Shown here one piece after another: positions 17,400-26,314 of a stretch of DNA of 64,000 bases. Where the stretch lies: the NCBI GenBank assembly GCA_902519465.1, contig CABYJW010000001.1, positions 43,162-107,161 on the forward strand. The letters are read 5' to 3'. The first letter of the stretch is position 1. Each line of letters opens with the position of its first letter. The position numbers and the translations under genes were made by a program. Origin of the DNA: an uncultured Pelagibacteraceae bacterium (GTDB lineage: Bacteria > Pseudomonadota > Alphaproteobacteria > Pelagibacterales > Pelagibacteraceae). A model generated the notes under the pieces. That model searched no databases. It saw only the letters and a program-made list of their open reading frames with translations, and had not been told where the DNA came from.

Positions 17400-18221
17400 A
17401 TGACAGGAAAATACCAAATAGTTCTAATTTCGGATTCAACCGGCGAAACCCTTGGAAGAATCTTTCTTGCTATACAATCTCAGTTTGCAAGCTTTGAATA
17501 TGATAAAAAAGAATATGTTTTTATTAGAACAGAACAGCAAATAGATAAAATAATAAATGAGCACAAAGAAAAGAAAAATACAATTATTTTATACACAATA
17601 GTAGATACAAAATTAGCCAAATACCTTGCTAGTCAAAGCATTAAAAAAACTATTCCCTGCTTTGGGGTTCTTGGAAACTTAATACTTAGTTTTTCCAAAT
17701 TACTAAATCAAAAAGCCATACATAAACCAAGCGCTCAACATGTCTTAGACGAAGATTACTATAAAAGGATAGAGGCAATACAATTTACAATGTCACATGA
17801 CGATGGAAAGAAAACAGAGGACCTAAACCAAGCAGATATAATTTTGCTTGGCGTAAGTAGAACTAGCAAAACACCTACTTCAATTTATTTAGCAAATCGA
17901 GGCTACAAAACCCTAAATATACCACTAGTTCTTGATCAAGCAATTCCAGAAACACTTAGAGAAAATTTTTCTAACTTTTGCGTTATTGGTTTAATAGCAG
18001 ATCCTGAAAGATTATCTGAAATTAGAAAAACACGCGCAAGTGTAAACCAGGCAATAGATTTAAAAACTTACACCGATGCAGAGGCTATAAAGGTTGAGGT
18101 AGAAAATTCAAAGAAAATGATGAAACAGTATAGTTGGCCAACAATTGATGTAACACGAAGGTCAGTGGAGGAAACTGCAGCTTCGATAATTAAAATATTT
18201 GAAATTAAGAAAAATAAATGA
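17400..18221 (+). CDS. ppsR: Pyruvate,phosphate dikinase regulatory protein (DUF299)
   Basis: A 273-aa bifunctional kinase/pyrophosphorylase of the PPDK/PEP-synthetase regulator family, which switches the dikinase off and on by threonine phosphorylation. Motifs are SDSTGETLGR at residues 11-20 and the P-loop-like GVSRTSKTPTS at 151-161, followed by NIPLV and GLIADPERLSEIR. It is the orthologue of the gene that flanks oriC in Rickettsia and Caulobacter. The next gene, maf, overlaps it by 4 bp (ATGA), so it heads the rightward operon ppsR-maf-orf50-aroE-coaE-dnaQ. Confidence 0.93.
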   Translation: MTGKYQIVLISDSTGETLGRIFLAIQSQFASFEYDKKEYVFIRTEQQIDKIINEHKEKKNTIILYTIVDTKLAKYLASQSIKKTIPCFGVLGNLILSFSKLLNQKAIHKPSAQHVLDEDYYKRIEAIQFTMSHDDGKKTEDLNQADIILLGVSRTSKTPTSIYLANRGYKTLNIPLVLDQAIPETLRENFSNFCVIGLIADPERLSEIRKTRASVNQAIDLKTYTDAEAIKVEVENSKKMMKQYSWPTIDVTRRSVEETAASIIKIFEIKKNK

Positions 18222-18802
18222 AAATAATTTTAGCTTCTAAAAGCGGTGTAAGAAAAAAAATTTTAGATCAAAATAATATTGAAAGCCAGGTCGTTGGATC
18301 AAATGTAAACGAAGACGAAGTAAAGGTTTCTTTGCTAGCAGAGGGCGCCAGCCCAATGTTGATATCTAAAAATCTAGCAGAACTTAAGGCAAATAAAGTA
18401 AGCTCTAAAACACCCGACCAAATTGTTCTTGGAGCAGACAGTGTTATTGATATAGGTGGAGAGCTAATATCAAAACCAAAATCAAGAGACGAAGCATTTG
18501 AAATTTTACAAAAATTAAATGGAAAAAAACATCAATTGATAAGTTCGGTATGTATATCTAAAAATGGATCAATGATTTGGAACTATACAGATGCCTCCAC
18601 TTTAACAATGAAAAAACTTAATTTAGACGAAATCAAAGTTTATTTAAAAAAAGTAGATGACAAAAATTTATATGCCTACGGAGTCTATCAGATCGAAGCT
18701 GGTGGAAAGGATTTGTTCTCAAAAATTGAAGGAGACGAAGATTCAATCATGGGACTTCCTGTGAAAAAAATAAAGGAGTATTTAAGTAGTTTGAAATGCT
18801 AA
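18218..18802 (+). CDS. maf: Maf-like nucleoside triphosphate pyrophosphatase
   Basis: A 194-aa protein starting LASKSGVRKKIL, with LGADSVID and SKPKSRDEAFEIL motifs of the Maf/HAM1-like family. These enzymes hydrolyse non-canonical or bulk NTPs to NMPs and are linked to house-cleaning and division control. The start overlaps the ppsR stop by 4 bp. The 3' end overlaps a 50-codon ORF. Confidence 0.93.
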   Translation: MKIILASKSGVRKKILDQNNIESQVVGSNVNEDEVKVSLLAEGASPMLISKNLAELKANKVSSKTPDQIVLGADSVIDIGGELISKPKSRDEAFEILQKLNGKKHQLISSVCISKNGSMIWNYTDASTLTMKKLNLDEIKVYLKKVDDKNLYAYGVYQIEAGGKDLFSKIEGDEDSIMGLPVKKIKEYLSSLKC

Positions 18803-18948
18803 TTTTAATTTGGGTTGTAGTTTGTATTATTTTTTATTTAGTCCAAAAAGTTCTTGGTAATTCTGGACATGCATTAGAATTATTCGCTTTATTCACAGCA
18901 TTAGCATTATTTTTTATTGATAGATTAAGCAGAAAAACAAAAAAATGA
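18796..18948 (+). CDS. Small membrane protein, 50 aa, between maf and aroE
   Basis: An ATG inside the last codons of maf opens a 50-codon frame that ends in a TGA overlapping the aroE ATG. The product is hydrophobic. It starts MLILIWVVVCIIFYL, has a short polar turn QKVLGNSGH, a second hydrophobic run ELFALFTALALFFID, and a basic tail RLSRKTKK. This suggests one or two membrane helices with a cytoplasmic tail. Overlaps at both ends are the usual translational-coupling pattern here, and the ORF exactly fills the gap, so it is probably real. Function unknown. Confidence 0.65.
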   Translation: MLILIWVVVCIIFYLVQKVLGNSGHALELFALFTALALFFIDRLSRKTKK

Positions 18949-19736
18949 AAAAATTTTTAGTGATTGGTAATCCAATAAAGCATTCTTTGTCGCCAAAATT
19001 ACATAATTATTGGTTTAAGAAAAATAATATTGATGCTGTTTATGAAAAAAAACAAATTGAGGAAGAAGATATAAAGCATATAGTTTCAGAAATTAGAAAT
19101 GGAATTTTGGAAGGTATGAATGTTACGGTTCCATTTAAAAAATCAGTTATAAAGTTTTTGGACGAACTAAGTCCTCATGCAAGCGAAACACAGTCTGTAA
19201 ACACCATTTATAAAGAAGAAAATAAAATAGTAGGTGGAAATACTGACATAGGGGGTTTTGGTGCTTCATTAAAATATATTAATTACAATTTGAAAGGAAA
19301 AACAGTTTTTATTTTAGGGGCAGGCGGTGTTGTGCCGTCACTTATCGTTGCCCTTAATCATATGAGGGTATCTAAAATTATTTTAAGTAATAGATCAAAT
19401 GATAAAGCAACATATTTAAAAAAAAAATTTCCTTTTATAAATTTAGTAAACTGGGGTCAATTACAAGATTTTGATATGATTATTAACGCTACAAGCATCG
19501 GCCTTAATAAAAATGATAAAATCCCAATAAATTTTAATAATACAAAACCAGGTAGACTTTTTTACGATATTATTTACAACCCAAAAGAGACAAATTTTTT
19601 AATCGAGGCGAAAAAAAAAGGGAACCTCATTGAAAATGGAAAAATGATGTTTTTATATCAAGCACAATTGGCATTTGAATTGTGGTTTAATATTAAACCT
19701 GAGATCAACGAGGAAGTAATCAAGTTGGTAGAATGA
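18945..19736 (+). CDS. aroE: Shikimate dehydrogenase (NADP+)
   Basis: A 263-aa enzyme reducing 3-dehydroshikimate in chorismate synthesis. Substrate-binding motif NPIKHSLSPKLHN is at the N-terminus, NVTVPFKKS holds the catalytic lysine, GNTDIGGF follows, and FILGAGGVVPSLI is the dinucleotide loop. NRSNDKA indicates NADP preference. It overlaps the upstream microprotein and the downstream coaE gene by 4 bp each. Confidence 0.96.
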   Translation: MKKFLVIGNPIKHSLSPKLHNYWFKKNNIDAVYEKKQIEEEDIKHIVSEIRNGILEGMNVTVPFKKSVIKFLDELSPHASETQSVNTIYKEENKIVGGNTDIGGFGASLKYINYNLKGKTVFILGAGGVVPSLIVALNHMRVSKIILSNRSNDKATYLKKKFPFINLVNWGQLQDFDMIINATSIGLNKNDKIPINFNNTKPGRLFYDIIYNPKETNFLIEAKKKGNLIENGKMMFLYQAQLAFELWFNIKPEINEEVIKLVE

Positions 19737-20296
19737 TTAAAATTGGAATCACAGGATCTTTGGCATCTGGCAAAACAACTGTTGCGAAAATAATCTCATC
19801 AAAAAAAAATCCACTTTTTGACGCCGATAAATCTGTTAAAAGAATTTATCAGTCCAATACCTTTAAATCTAAAGTTTTCAAAAAATTTAAATTAAAAAAC
19901 AGAAGTAATATTAAAGATGACCTCAAACAAATAATACTTAAAAATAGTAAATCTTTATTTGAATTAGAAAAAATTATTCATCCTCTAGTTAGGAAAGAAA
20001 TAAGAAGTTTTTCAAAAAAAAATAAAAAAAAACGTTTTTTATTTTTTGAAATACCATTACTCATCGAAAGTAAATTAATGAAAAATTATGATAAGATTAT
20101 ATTTGTTAATTCAAAGAAAAATCTAAGGTTAAAAAGATTTCTGAAAAGAGGCAAAAACAAGAAAATTTTTAATATATTAGATAGAAGACAACTCCTGCCT
20201 GCAAAAAAAATTAAGTATTGTGATTATGTTATTAACAACAATGGATCATTAAATAAATTGAAAAGAAAAATTAAATCTATAAAAAATAAACTATGA
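19733..20296 (+). CDS. coaE: Dephospho-CoA kinase
   Basis: A 187-aa P-loop kinase for the last step of coenzyme A synthesis. GITGSLASGKTTVAKI is at residues 4-19, DADKSVKRIY follows, and FEIPLLIES matches the family PLL(F/I)E motif. RQLLPAKKIKYCDYVINNNGS near the end matches the CoaE C-terminal pattern. It is very lysine-rich. ATGA overlaps occur at both ends. Confidence 0.93.
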   Translation: MIKIGITGSLASGKTTVAKIISSKKNPLFDADKSVKRIYQSNTFKSKVFKKFKLKNRSNIKDDLKQIILKNSKSLFELEKIIHPLVRKEIRSFSKKNKKKRFLFFEIPLLIESKLMKNYDKIIFVNSKKNLRLKRFLKRGKNKKIFNILDRRQLLPAKKIKYCDYVINNNGSLNKLKRKIKSIKNKL

Positions 20297-20961
20297 GCGA
20301 AATAATACTCGACACAGAGACCACTGGTCTTTCCGTAAAAGACGATCACAGGATAATAGAAATTGCTTGTATTGAAACTGAAAATTTGATCCCAACAAAA
20401 AGGGTCTTTTACAAACTCATTAATCCTGAAAGAGAGATTTCAGCTGATGCATCAAGAATTCATGGTTATACATATGAGATTTTAAAAAATAAAGAAAAAT
20501 TCGCTGATATTGCAAAAGAGTTTAAGGATTTTATTGCTGATAAAAAACTCATTATTCATAATGCACCTTTCGATATTTCATTTATTAATTCTGAATTAAC
20601 AAGATTAAATTTAGAAAAGATAAATATTAAAAAAAATGTAATTGATAGCCTAGAAATTGCGAGATCCAAATTTCCCGGCTCTTCTAATTCTTTAGATAAT
20701 CTTTGTAAAAAATTTAACATTGATCTGTCAAAAAGGACGAAGCATAACGCTTTATTGGATTGTGAATTGCTAAGACAAGTGTATATAAACCTTGTTGGAG
20801 AAAAAGAACCATCCTTACAGTTTAAGCAAGAAGAAGTGGCAAATCATGCTAATGAAAATTCAATAAAGCAATATTCAAAAAAAACAATTTCACCTTCAAA
20901 ATCAGAAATTAGTTCGCATTCAGCGTATTTGAAAAAAGAAATAAAAAAAAATTATTTTTGA
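20293..20961 (+). CDS. dnaQ: DNA polymerase III epsilon subunit (3'-5' proofreading exonuclease)
   Basis: A 222-aa DEDDh exonuclease. Exo I is ILDTETTGL (D and E ligands), Exo II is IIHNAPFDISFINSEL, and Exo III is KRTKHNALLDCELLRQVY with the catalytic H and D. The C-terminal tail of about 45 residues is low in conservation and would bind the polymerase alpha subunit. It ends the rightward origin-proximal operon and overlaps convergent secB by 10 bp. Confidence 0.94.
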   Translation: MSEIILDTETTGLSVKDDHRIIEIACIETENLIPTKRVFYKLINPEREISADASRIHGYTYEILKNKEKFADIAKEFKDFIADKKLIIHNAPFDISFINSELTRLNLEKINIKKNVIDSLEIARSKFPGSSNSLDNLCKKFNIDLSKRTKHNALLDCELLRQVYINLVGEKEPSLQFKQEEVANHANENSIKQYSKKTISPSKSEISSHSAYLKKEIKKNYF

Positions 20962-21374
20962 AGCTGTCTATTATCGTAAAGTTTCTGAAAATCAATTTTT
21001 TCAGGTATATTTATTTCATTAAACCCAGAACTTTTAAATAAAAATAATATTATTTCCCTTATGCTTGGATATATTTCTTCTGGTACTTTAATTAGTATAA
21101 TTTTTTCCATTTCATCTTTATTATCAATTTTGTCAAACTGAATTATTGATGTTAGCTCAACCTTTACATCTAAGTTTCTATTTGATGTTTTATTTACAGG
21201 AACTAATCGCAAATTTACATCAGCTTGAACAATTTTTTCTTTGAGTTTTTTACTCTTTATATCACACACAAAACTATAATTTTTAATATCTTTTTCTAAA
21301 AGAAAATAAGATTTTGCATCATTTATTTTAAAGCTTAAATCTTTTACATATTTTGTTACAATTTCATAATTCAT
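20952..21374 (-). CDS. secB: Protein-export chaperone SecB
   Basis: A 140-aa protein with a divergent SecB sequence: KYVKDLSFKI near the start (family pattern YxKDxSFE), alternating beta-strands, and PEEIYPSIREIILFLFKSSGF corresponding to the conserved LFP/R helix region. Position after dnaQ, opposed and next to fxsA, matches the Caulobacter order dnaQ, secB, fxsA, tim44. It keeps preproteins unfolded for SecA. It overlaps fxsA by 11 bp. Confidence 0.82.
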   Translation of the reverse strand: MNYEIVTKYVKDLSFKINDAKSYFLLEKDIKNYSFVCDIKSKKLKEKIVQADVNLRLVPVNKTSNRNLDVKVELTSIIQFDKIDNKDEMEKIILIKVPEEIYPSIREIILFLFKSSGFNEINIPEKIDFQKLYDNRQLQK

Positions 21375-21780
21375 CTTTTTTATCTCTATCTAAAATTTCT
21401 CCTTCAATATAATCTTTTTTATCTGCTAATGGTCTTTTTTTCTTCATAAATAAGTTGATTATTTTTTTTCTTGTAAATGGAATAAGCAAAAGGAAGCCAA
21501 AAAAATCAGTCATAAAACCAGGTGTTATTAATAACAAAGCCGCAAATGCAATAGATGCACCAGACATCATTTCATAAATTGGTATTTTATTTTTGTATAG
21601 GTTATTAATTCCTGATCTCAAAGTATTGAGACCTTCAAGCTTTGCAAAATATATACCTATTACCGCAGTTGAAAATATTAGACCTATTGTACTCAAAGCA
21701 CCAATATTTTGGCCAATTTTAATCATTAAAAATATCTCTACCGCTGGTATTGCGATTATTAGTAATAGCACTGTGTTCAT
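21364..21780 (-). CDS. fxsA: FxsA family membrane protein
   Basis: A 138-aa protein with PAVEIFLMIKIGQNIGALSTIGLIFSTAVIG at the N-terminus and MMSGASIAFAALLLITPGFMTDFFGFLLLIPFTR, the signature of FxsA. Three to four membrane helices are followed by a charged tail rich in K and D. The family name comes from suppression of F exclusion of phage T7, and its cellular role is unclear. It is divergent from the Tim44-like gene by 44 bp. Confidence 0.93.
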   Translation of the reverse strand: MNTVLLLIIAIPAVEIFLMIKIGQNIGALSTIGLIFSTAVIGIYFAKLEGLNTLRSGINNLYKNKIPIYEMMSGASIAFAALLLITPGFMTDFFGFLLLIPFTRKKIINLFMKKKRPLADKKDYIEGEILDRDKKDEL

Positions 21781-21824
21781 TTGACGGTTTCCAAATTATA
21801 TTATTAATGTATATTTATCAAATA

Positions 21825-22430
21825 ATGAGTAATAATTTTGGATATCTAGACATAATATTACTAGCCATGATTGCTGGTTTTATAATATTAAGATTAAGAA
21901 ACATTCTAGGCAGAAAAACCGGACACCAAGAAAAAGCCTTCTCTGATTTTACAGATAAAAAATTTGAGCAATTCAAAAAAGCTGCTACCGCGAGAGACAT
22001 TAAACCAAAAAACGAATTTGATGCTAAAGATAAGAAGAAATTTTTGAAAGGTGCAGAAATAGCATATGAAACAATTCTGACATCTTTTTCGAAAGGTGAT
22101 AAAGAAAATTTAAAAACTCTTCTGACAGAAAAAATGCAAAATAATTTTTCGTCAGCCATTGAAGATAGAAACGCAAAAAAAATTAAGTCAGAATTAACTT
22201 TTGTGGGAATTAAATCTTCTGCAATTGAAAAATTTGAAAAGACAGCAGAAGCTTTATATTTTACTGTAAAATTTGTGAGCGAGATAATTTCAGTTAAAAA
22301 AGACAAATACGACAAAGTAGTCGAAGGGGATCCAAATAAAATTACAACAGTAATAGATCACTGGAAATTTACAAAAAAAATATCTAGCTCTAGCCCAAAT
22401 TGGTATCTTGCTGAAATCAAAAATTCTTGA
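21825..22430 (+). CDS. Tim44/TimA-domain membrane-associated protein
   Basis: A 201-aa protein: one N-terminal membrane helix (LDIILLAMIAGFIIL), a GRKTG linker, then a Tim44-like domain with FLKGAEIAYETILTSFSKGDKENLKTLL. A longer frame begins at 21750, but the ATG at 21825 is preferred because it starts directly before the helix and does not run into fxsA. Bacterial Tim44-like proteins are presumed to act at the inner membrane. The downstream Smr gene starts on a TTG that overlaps this stop codon. Confidence 0.85.
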   Translation: MSNNFGYLDIILLAMIAGFIILRLRNILGRKTGHQEKAFSDFTDKKFEQFKKAATARDIKPKNEFDAKDKKKFLKGAEIAYETILTSFSKGDKENLKTLLTEKMQNNFSSAIEDRNAKKIKSELTFVGIKSSAIEKFEKTAEALYFTVKFVSEIISVKKDKYDKVVEGDPNKITTVIDHWKFTKKISSSSPNWYLAEIKNS

Positions 22431-22852
22431 TTAAAAATTTAGAAAAAAAAAATTCAGACCTAAAAGACTGGGAGAAATTTTTAGAAGACTCGGGTAGAAT
22501 ACATAACAAAGACAATGATGAAGAAGCAGATTTAAATTTAAATAAAAAATTTAGATTTGATCTTCATGGTTATTCAATCGAAAAAGCGAACTCAACAATA
22601 GATCAAATCATTTCGAAGTGTTATAAAAATGGTGTTCACCAAATCCTGGTAATAACAGGAAAAGGAATTCATTCTAAAAACGAAAGTAACGTATTTGCAT
22701 CTAGCGAATATAATAAGCTTAAAAACACAATACCGTTATTTATAAAAAATAAACCAGAGTTAGCTTCCAAAATTAAAAATATTACTACTGCGCCAACTGA
22801 GCAAGGCGGTGAAGGGGCTTTGATAATTAATCTTAAAAAACCTACAAAATAA
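22427..22852 (+). CDS. Smr domain protein
   Basis: A 141-aa protein ending in an Smr domain: [30 protein letters not shown] (the family TGxG motif) and [18 protein letters not shown]. Smr domains are nicking endonucleases or RNA-binding modules. The only possible start is TTG at 22427, overlapping the preceding TGA, which indicates translational coupling. The first 45 residues are polar and probably disordered. It overlaps convergent hslU by 11 bp. Confidence 0.9.
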   Translation: MIKNLEKKNSDLKDWEKFLEDSGRIHNKDNDEEADLNLNKKFRFDLHGYSIEKANSTIDQIISKCYKNGVHQILVITGKGIHSKNESNVFASSEYNKLKNTIPLFIKNKPELASKIKNITTAPTEQGGEGALIINLKKPTK

Positions 22853-24218
22853 ATTTTGATAGATCGGTATCTTTAACTAGGTTGCCTAAATTTTTCTTTA
22901 CGTAATCTTTGTTAATTATAACTTTTTGTCCCGATTTGTCCGAGGCTGTAAAGCTAATTTCATCCAAAACTTTTTCTATAATTGTATGTAGTCTTCTCGC
23001 ACCAATATTTTCTACGGTAGAATTTATTTCTGTAGATAAATTAGCAAGCATATCTATACCATCATCAGAAAAATCAAGGTCAACATTTTCTGTTTTTAGT
23101 AAGGCCTTGTATTGTTTTATTAGACTATTGTCTGGTTCTTTTAAAATTCTTTTAAAATCTTCCTCTGTAAGTGCCTTTAATTCTACTCTTATAGGAAGAC
23201 GACCTTGTAACTCTGGTAAAAGATCTGAAGGTTTTGCAAGTTGGAAAGCTCCTGAGGCAATAAATAAAACATGATCTGTTTTTACTGGCCCGTACTTTGT
23301 ATTAACAGTTGTTCCTTCTATTAAAGGCAGCAAGTCTCTTTGAACCCCTTCTCTAGACACATCCCCGCCTGCCCTATCTGTTCTTCCAGACACTTTGTCA
23401 ATTTCATCTAAAAATACTATCCCGTTATTTTCTGTAGACTCAATAGCCTCCTTGATTATTTTATCTTGTTCAATCATTTTATCAGACTCTTGAGCTATTA
23501 AAATTTCATGAGATTCTTTTACACTCATTTTTTTCTTTTTTCCCTTTTGGCCCATAGATTTACCAAGCATTTCACCCAAGTTCACCATTCCTATATTTGC
23601 ACCTGGCATACCTGGTATTTCAAAGCTTGGCATACCAGACTTAGTTTCATTAACCTCTATCTCAATCTCATTTTTATCTAAATCACCAGAACGAAGTCGT
23701 TTTCTAAAGCTTTCTCTTGTAGCTAAGCTCGCTTTTTTTCCAACAAGAGCATCTAGAACTTTTTCTTCTGCTAACTGCTGTGCTTTTGCGTAAACTTCTT
23801 TTCTCTTCTTTTCTTTTTCCATCGCAATTGCTATTTCAATCAGGTCTCTTATAATCTGCTCAACATCCCTACCTACATACCCAACTTCTGTAAATCTAGT
23901 TGCTTCAACCTTAATAAATGGAGCTTGAGCCAATCTCGAAAGTCTTCTAGAAATTTCTGTTTTTCCAACACCAGTTGGGCCAATCATTAAAATATTTTTT
24001 GGTAGTACTTCTTGCTTCATTTCGTCTGAAAGAGCCTGTCTTCTCCATCTATTCCTTAATGCTACTGCAACAGCTCTTTTAGCTTCAGTTTGTCCAATTA
24101 CGTATCTGTCTAATTCAGAAACTATTTCTCTAGGTGAGAGAGCGCTAGTTTTTGATGATTTTTTACCATCATTATCTTTAACGACTTTTAAATTTGGTGC
24201 CTTTTGATTCATGTTCAA
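22842..24218 (-). CDS. hslU: HslUV protease ATPase subunit
   Basis: A 458-aa AAA+ unfoldase. It contains [17 protein letters not shown], Walker [15 protein letters not shown], the pore motif [16 protein letters not shown], Walker [12 protein letters not shown], sensor region [25 protein letters not shown] and C-terminal [18 protein letters not shown]. The C-terminus ends SKFIL, the hydrophobic tail that docks on HslV. It overlaps hslV by 4 bp (same strand). Confidence 0.97.
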   Translation of the reverse strand: MNMNQKAPNLKVVKDNDGKKSSKTSALSPREIVSELDRYVIGQTEAKRAVAVALRNRWRRQALSDEMKQEVLPKNILMIGPTGVGKTEISRRLSRLAQAPFIKVEATRFTEVGYVGRDVEQIIRDLIEIAIAMEKEKKRKEVYAKAQQLAEEKVLDALVGKKASLATRESFRKRLRSGDLDKNEIEIEVNETKSGMPSFEIPGMPGANIGMVNLGEMLGKSMGQKGKKKKMSVKESHEILIAQESDKMIEQDKIIKEAIESTENNGIVFLDEIDKVSGRTDRAGGDVSREGVQRDLLPLIEGTTVNTKYGPVKTDHVLFIASGAFQLAKPSDLLPELQGRLPIRVELKALTEEDFKRILKEPDNSLIKQYKALLKTENVDLDFSDDGIDMLANLSTEINSTVENIGARRLHTIIEKVLDEISFTASDKSGQKVIINKDYVKKNLGNLVKDTDLSKFIL

Positions 24219-24754
24219 ATTTTTTCTGTAGTTATATTATTGTTTGTAAATACACAAATTTCTGATGCAACTTTTAATGACTTTTTAGCAATCTCCTCGG
24301 CTGTCATTTTTGTTTCGAGTAAAACTTTGGCAGCTGCTAAGGCGTAATTTCCCCCAGAACCAATTCCAATTAATCCATCTTCCGGTTCAAGGACATCACC
24401 TGTTCCAGAAATTATAAAGCTTTTTTCTTTGTCAGCTACAGCCATTAAAGCCTCAAGTCTTCTCAAATATTTATCTGTTCTCCAATCTTTAGCAAGTTCA
24501 ACAGCTGCCCGCGTTAAATTTCCCGCATGCTTTTCTAATTTTGCTTCTAGCCTTTCAAAGAGAGTCAAAGCATCCGCAGTTGATCCTGCAAATCCAGCAA
24601 TCACATTTCTTTTCTCAATCTTTCTTACTTTTTTTGCTTTACTCTTTAATACTGTATTTCCCAAACTAACCTGCCCATCACCGGCAACAATGGTTTGTCC
24701 ATCTTTTCTAATTAAAACTATAGTAGTTCCGTGCCAATTTTTGTTTGTATCCAT
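24215..24754 (-). CDS. hslV: HslUV protease catalytic subunit
   Basis: A 179-aa proteasome-like peptidase. [29 protein letters not shown] puts the mature catalytic threonine at T10, after a nine-residue propeptide ending HG, as is usual in Alphaproteobacteria. [21 protein letters not shown] and [17 protein letters not shown] are also diagnostic. It is divergent from hisB with a 101-bp gap that must hold both promoters. Confidence 0.97.
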   Translation of the reverse strand: MDTNKNWHGTTIVLIRKDGQTIVAGDGQVSLGNTVLKSKAKKVRKIEKRNVIAGFAGSTADALTLFERLEAKLEKHAGNLTRAAVELAKDWRTDKYLRRLEALMAVADKEKSFIISGTGDVLEPEDGLIGIGSGGNYALAAAKVLLETKMTAEEIAKKSLKVASEICVFTNNNITTEKI

Positions 24755-24855
24755 AACTTATATGTGGAGATTTAATTTCAATCTTCAAGAGGTGAGCTGG
24801 ATTTATTGCCAAAATCATAATTTAGCTATATATCTTAGTTTTAATCTTGGAAGAT

Positions 24856-25446
24856 ATGAGCAGAAAAGCTAAAATTTTAAGAAAAACTAAAGAAACAAAC
24901 ATCGTAGCTGAAGTTAATTTAGATGGTAAAGGAAAATACCAAATAAAGACAAAAATAGGTTTTTTAGATCATATGCTAGAACAGTTATCAAAACATTCTC
25001 TTATTGACATTAAATTAATGGCAAAAGGGGATACTCATATTGATTTACACCATACCACAGAGGATTCGGGTATTGTACTTGGAGAAGCAATAAAAAAAGC
25101 CGCAGGAAGCCGAAAAGGCATACGGAGATACGCAAGTGCTGTTATTCCAATGGACGAAACTTTAACCAGGGTTTCGATTGATATTTCCAACAGACCTTAC
25201 TTAATATGGAAAGTTGATCTTAAAGTAGAGAAATTAGGTGAAATGGATACTGAACTTTTTAAAGAATGGTTTCAAGCTTTTTCACAGTCAGCAGGTATAA
25301 CATTACATGTTGAAAATATTTACGGTGAAAACAGCCATCACAAAATTGAGTCCTGTTTTAAAGCACTAGCGCGATCTTTAAGAGAAGCTTTAGAGCTCGA
25401 TAAACGAGTCAAAAATATTCTTCCTTCGACAAAAGGAAAACTTTAA
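24856..25446 (+). CDS. hisB: Imidazoleglycerol-phosphate dehydratase
   Basis: A 196-aa enzyme of histidine synthesis with manganese-binding motifs [30 protein letters not shown] and [17 protein letters not shown]. It is the monofunctional form without the phosphatase domain. The ATG at 24856 is chosen over a TTG nine bases upstream. It begins the cluster hisB-hisA-orf44-hisF-hisE. The gap to hisA is 7 bp, with no hisH between. Confidence 0.96.
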   Translation: MSRKAKILRKTKETNIVAEVNLDGKGKYQIKTKIGFLDHMLEQLSKHSLIDIKLMAKGDTHIDLHHTTEDSGIVLGEAIKKAAGSRKGIRRYASAVIPMDETLTRVSIDISNRPYLIWKVDLKVEKLGEMDTELFKEWFQAFSQSAGITLHVENIYGENSHHKIESCFKALARSLREALELDKRVKNILPSTKGKL

Positions 25447-25453
25447 AACAAAG

Positions 25454-26176
25454 ATGAAAATATTTCCTGCTATAGATATTAGAGGGGGGAAGTGTGTTCG
25501 GCTTTTAAAAGGGGATTTTGAAAAATCCACTGAATATAACAAATCTCCTACAGATCAAGCAAAAGAGTTCTTAGACTTAGGTTTTAAAGATTTACACATC
25601 GTTGATTTAGATGGTGCTTTAAAAGGCAAGACAATTAACTTAGACATAATTCATGAAATAATAAGCAATTATAATTTAAAAATTGAAGTAGGAGGAGGCA
25701 TAAGATCTCTTGATAGTATTAAGCAGTATATTGATGCAGGCGTAGAGAAAGTTATTTTAGGGAGTGGAGCAGTTAAAAATAAAGAATTCTTAAAAGATGC
25801 CTGTATAATGTTTAAAAATAAAATTGCCTTGGGATTAGACTCTAAGGACGGTTATTTATCTATTTCAGGCTGGAAAGAAAATTCGAATATTAAAACTATA
25901 GATTACCTAAAAGAGGTAAATAATTTTGGTATTAGCAGAATTATTTATACAGATATCAATAAAGATGGAATGAAAATTGGGCCTAATTTTGGGGAGACAA
26001 TAAAAATTACTGAAATTTCTAATTGTCCAGTAGTAATTTCAGGTGGAGTTTCTACGATAAACGATATTATAAAATGTAAAAAATTAAATAATAAAAAAAT
26101 TGAAGGCATAATAGTCGGCAAAGCTATTTATGATGGTGACATTAAACTTGAAGAGTTGGTAAAAGAAATAAATTAA
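25454..26176 (+). CDS. hisA: Phosphoribosylformimino-5-aminoimidazole carboxamide ribotide isomerase
   Basis: A 240-aa (beta/alpha)8 isomerase. It starts FPAIDIRGGKCVRLLKGDF with catalytic D8, then LHIVDLDGALKG, EVGGGIRSLDSI, IYTDINKDGMKIGPN with the second catalytic aspartate, and ISGGVSTINDI. Length is normal. It makes PRFAR, the substrate of HisF/HisH. Confidence 0.96.
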   Translation: MKIFPAIDIRGGKCVRLLKGDFEKSTEYNKSPTDQAKEFLDLGFKDLHIVDLDGALKGKTINLDIIHEIISNYNLKIEVGGGIRSLDSIKQYIDAGVEKVILGSGAVKNKEFLKDACIMFKNKIALGLDSKDGYLSISGWKENSNIKTIDYLKEVNNFGISRIIYTDINKDGMKIGPNFGETIKITEISNCPVVISGGVSTINDIIKCKKLNNKKIEGIIVGKAIYDGDIKLEELVKEIN

Positions 26177-26179
26177 ATT

Positions 26180-26314
26180 ATGGTTGCAAGACTATCTACG
26201 ATAAGGAGAAAAATAAAAAATGGAGATAAACTTGGTTTCTCTGAAAGAGCTAGAGCTGTGAATAAGGGGATACTACCTAATAAAGTAAAAAAAAAGAAAA
26301 ATGCAAAAAAATAG
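26180..26314 (+). CDS. Small basic protein, 44 aa, between hisA and hisF
   Basis: An ATG three bases after the hisA stop opens a 44-codon frame that runs 14 bp into hisF. The product is strongly basic, with about 18 Lys/Arg: an N-terminal [20 protein letters not shown], then [10 protein letters not shown], then a lysine run. It exactly fills the only gap in the his operon and has the local coupling pattern. It resembles no family I can name. Because basic lysine-rich frames arise easily in AT-rich DNA, it needs conservation evidence. Confidence 0.5.
   Translation: MVARLSTIRRKIKNGDKLGFSERARAVNKGILPNKVKKKKNAKK

Noticed and set aside
22909-24872. Long plus-strand frames opposite hslU and hslV
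   Set aside because: They are antisense shadows of two strongly conserved genes and show no motif of their own.
25447-25453. A hidden or frameshifted hisH between hisB and hisA
   Set aside because: Only 7 bp separate the two genes, and no remnant can fit.
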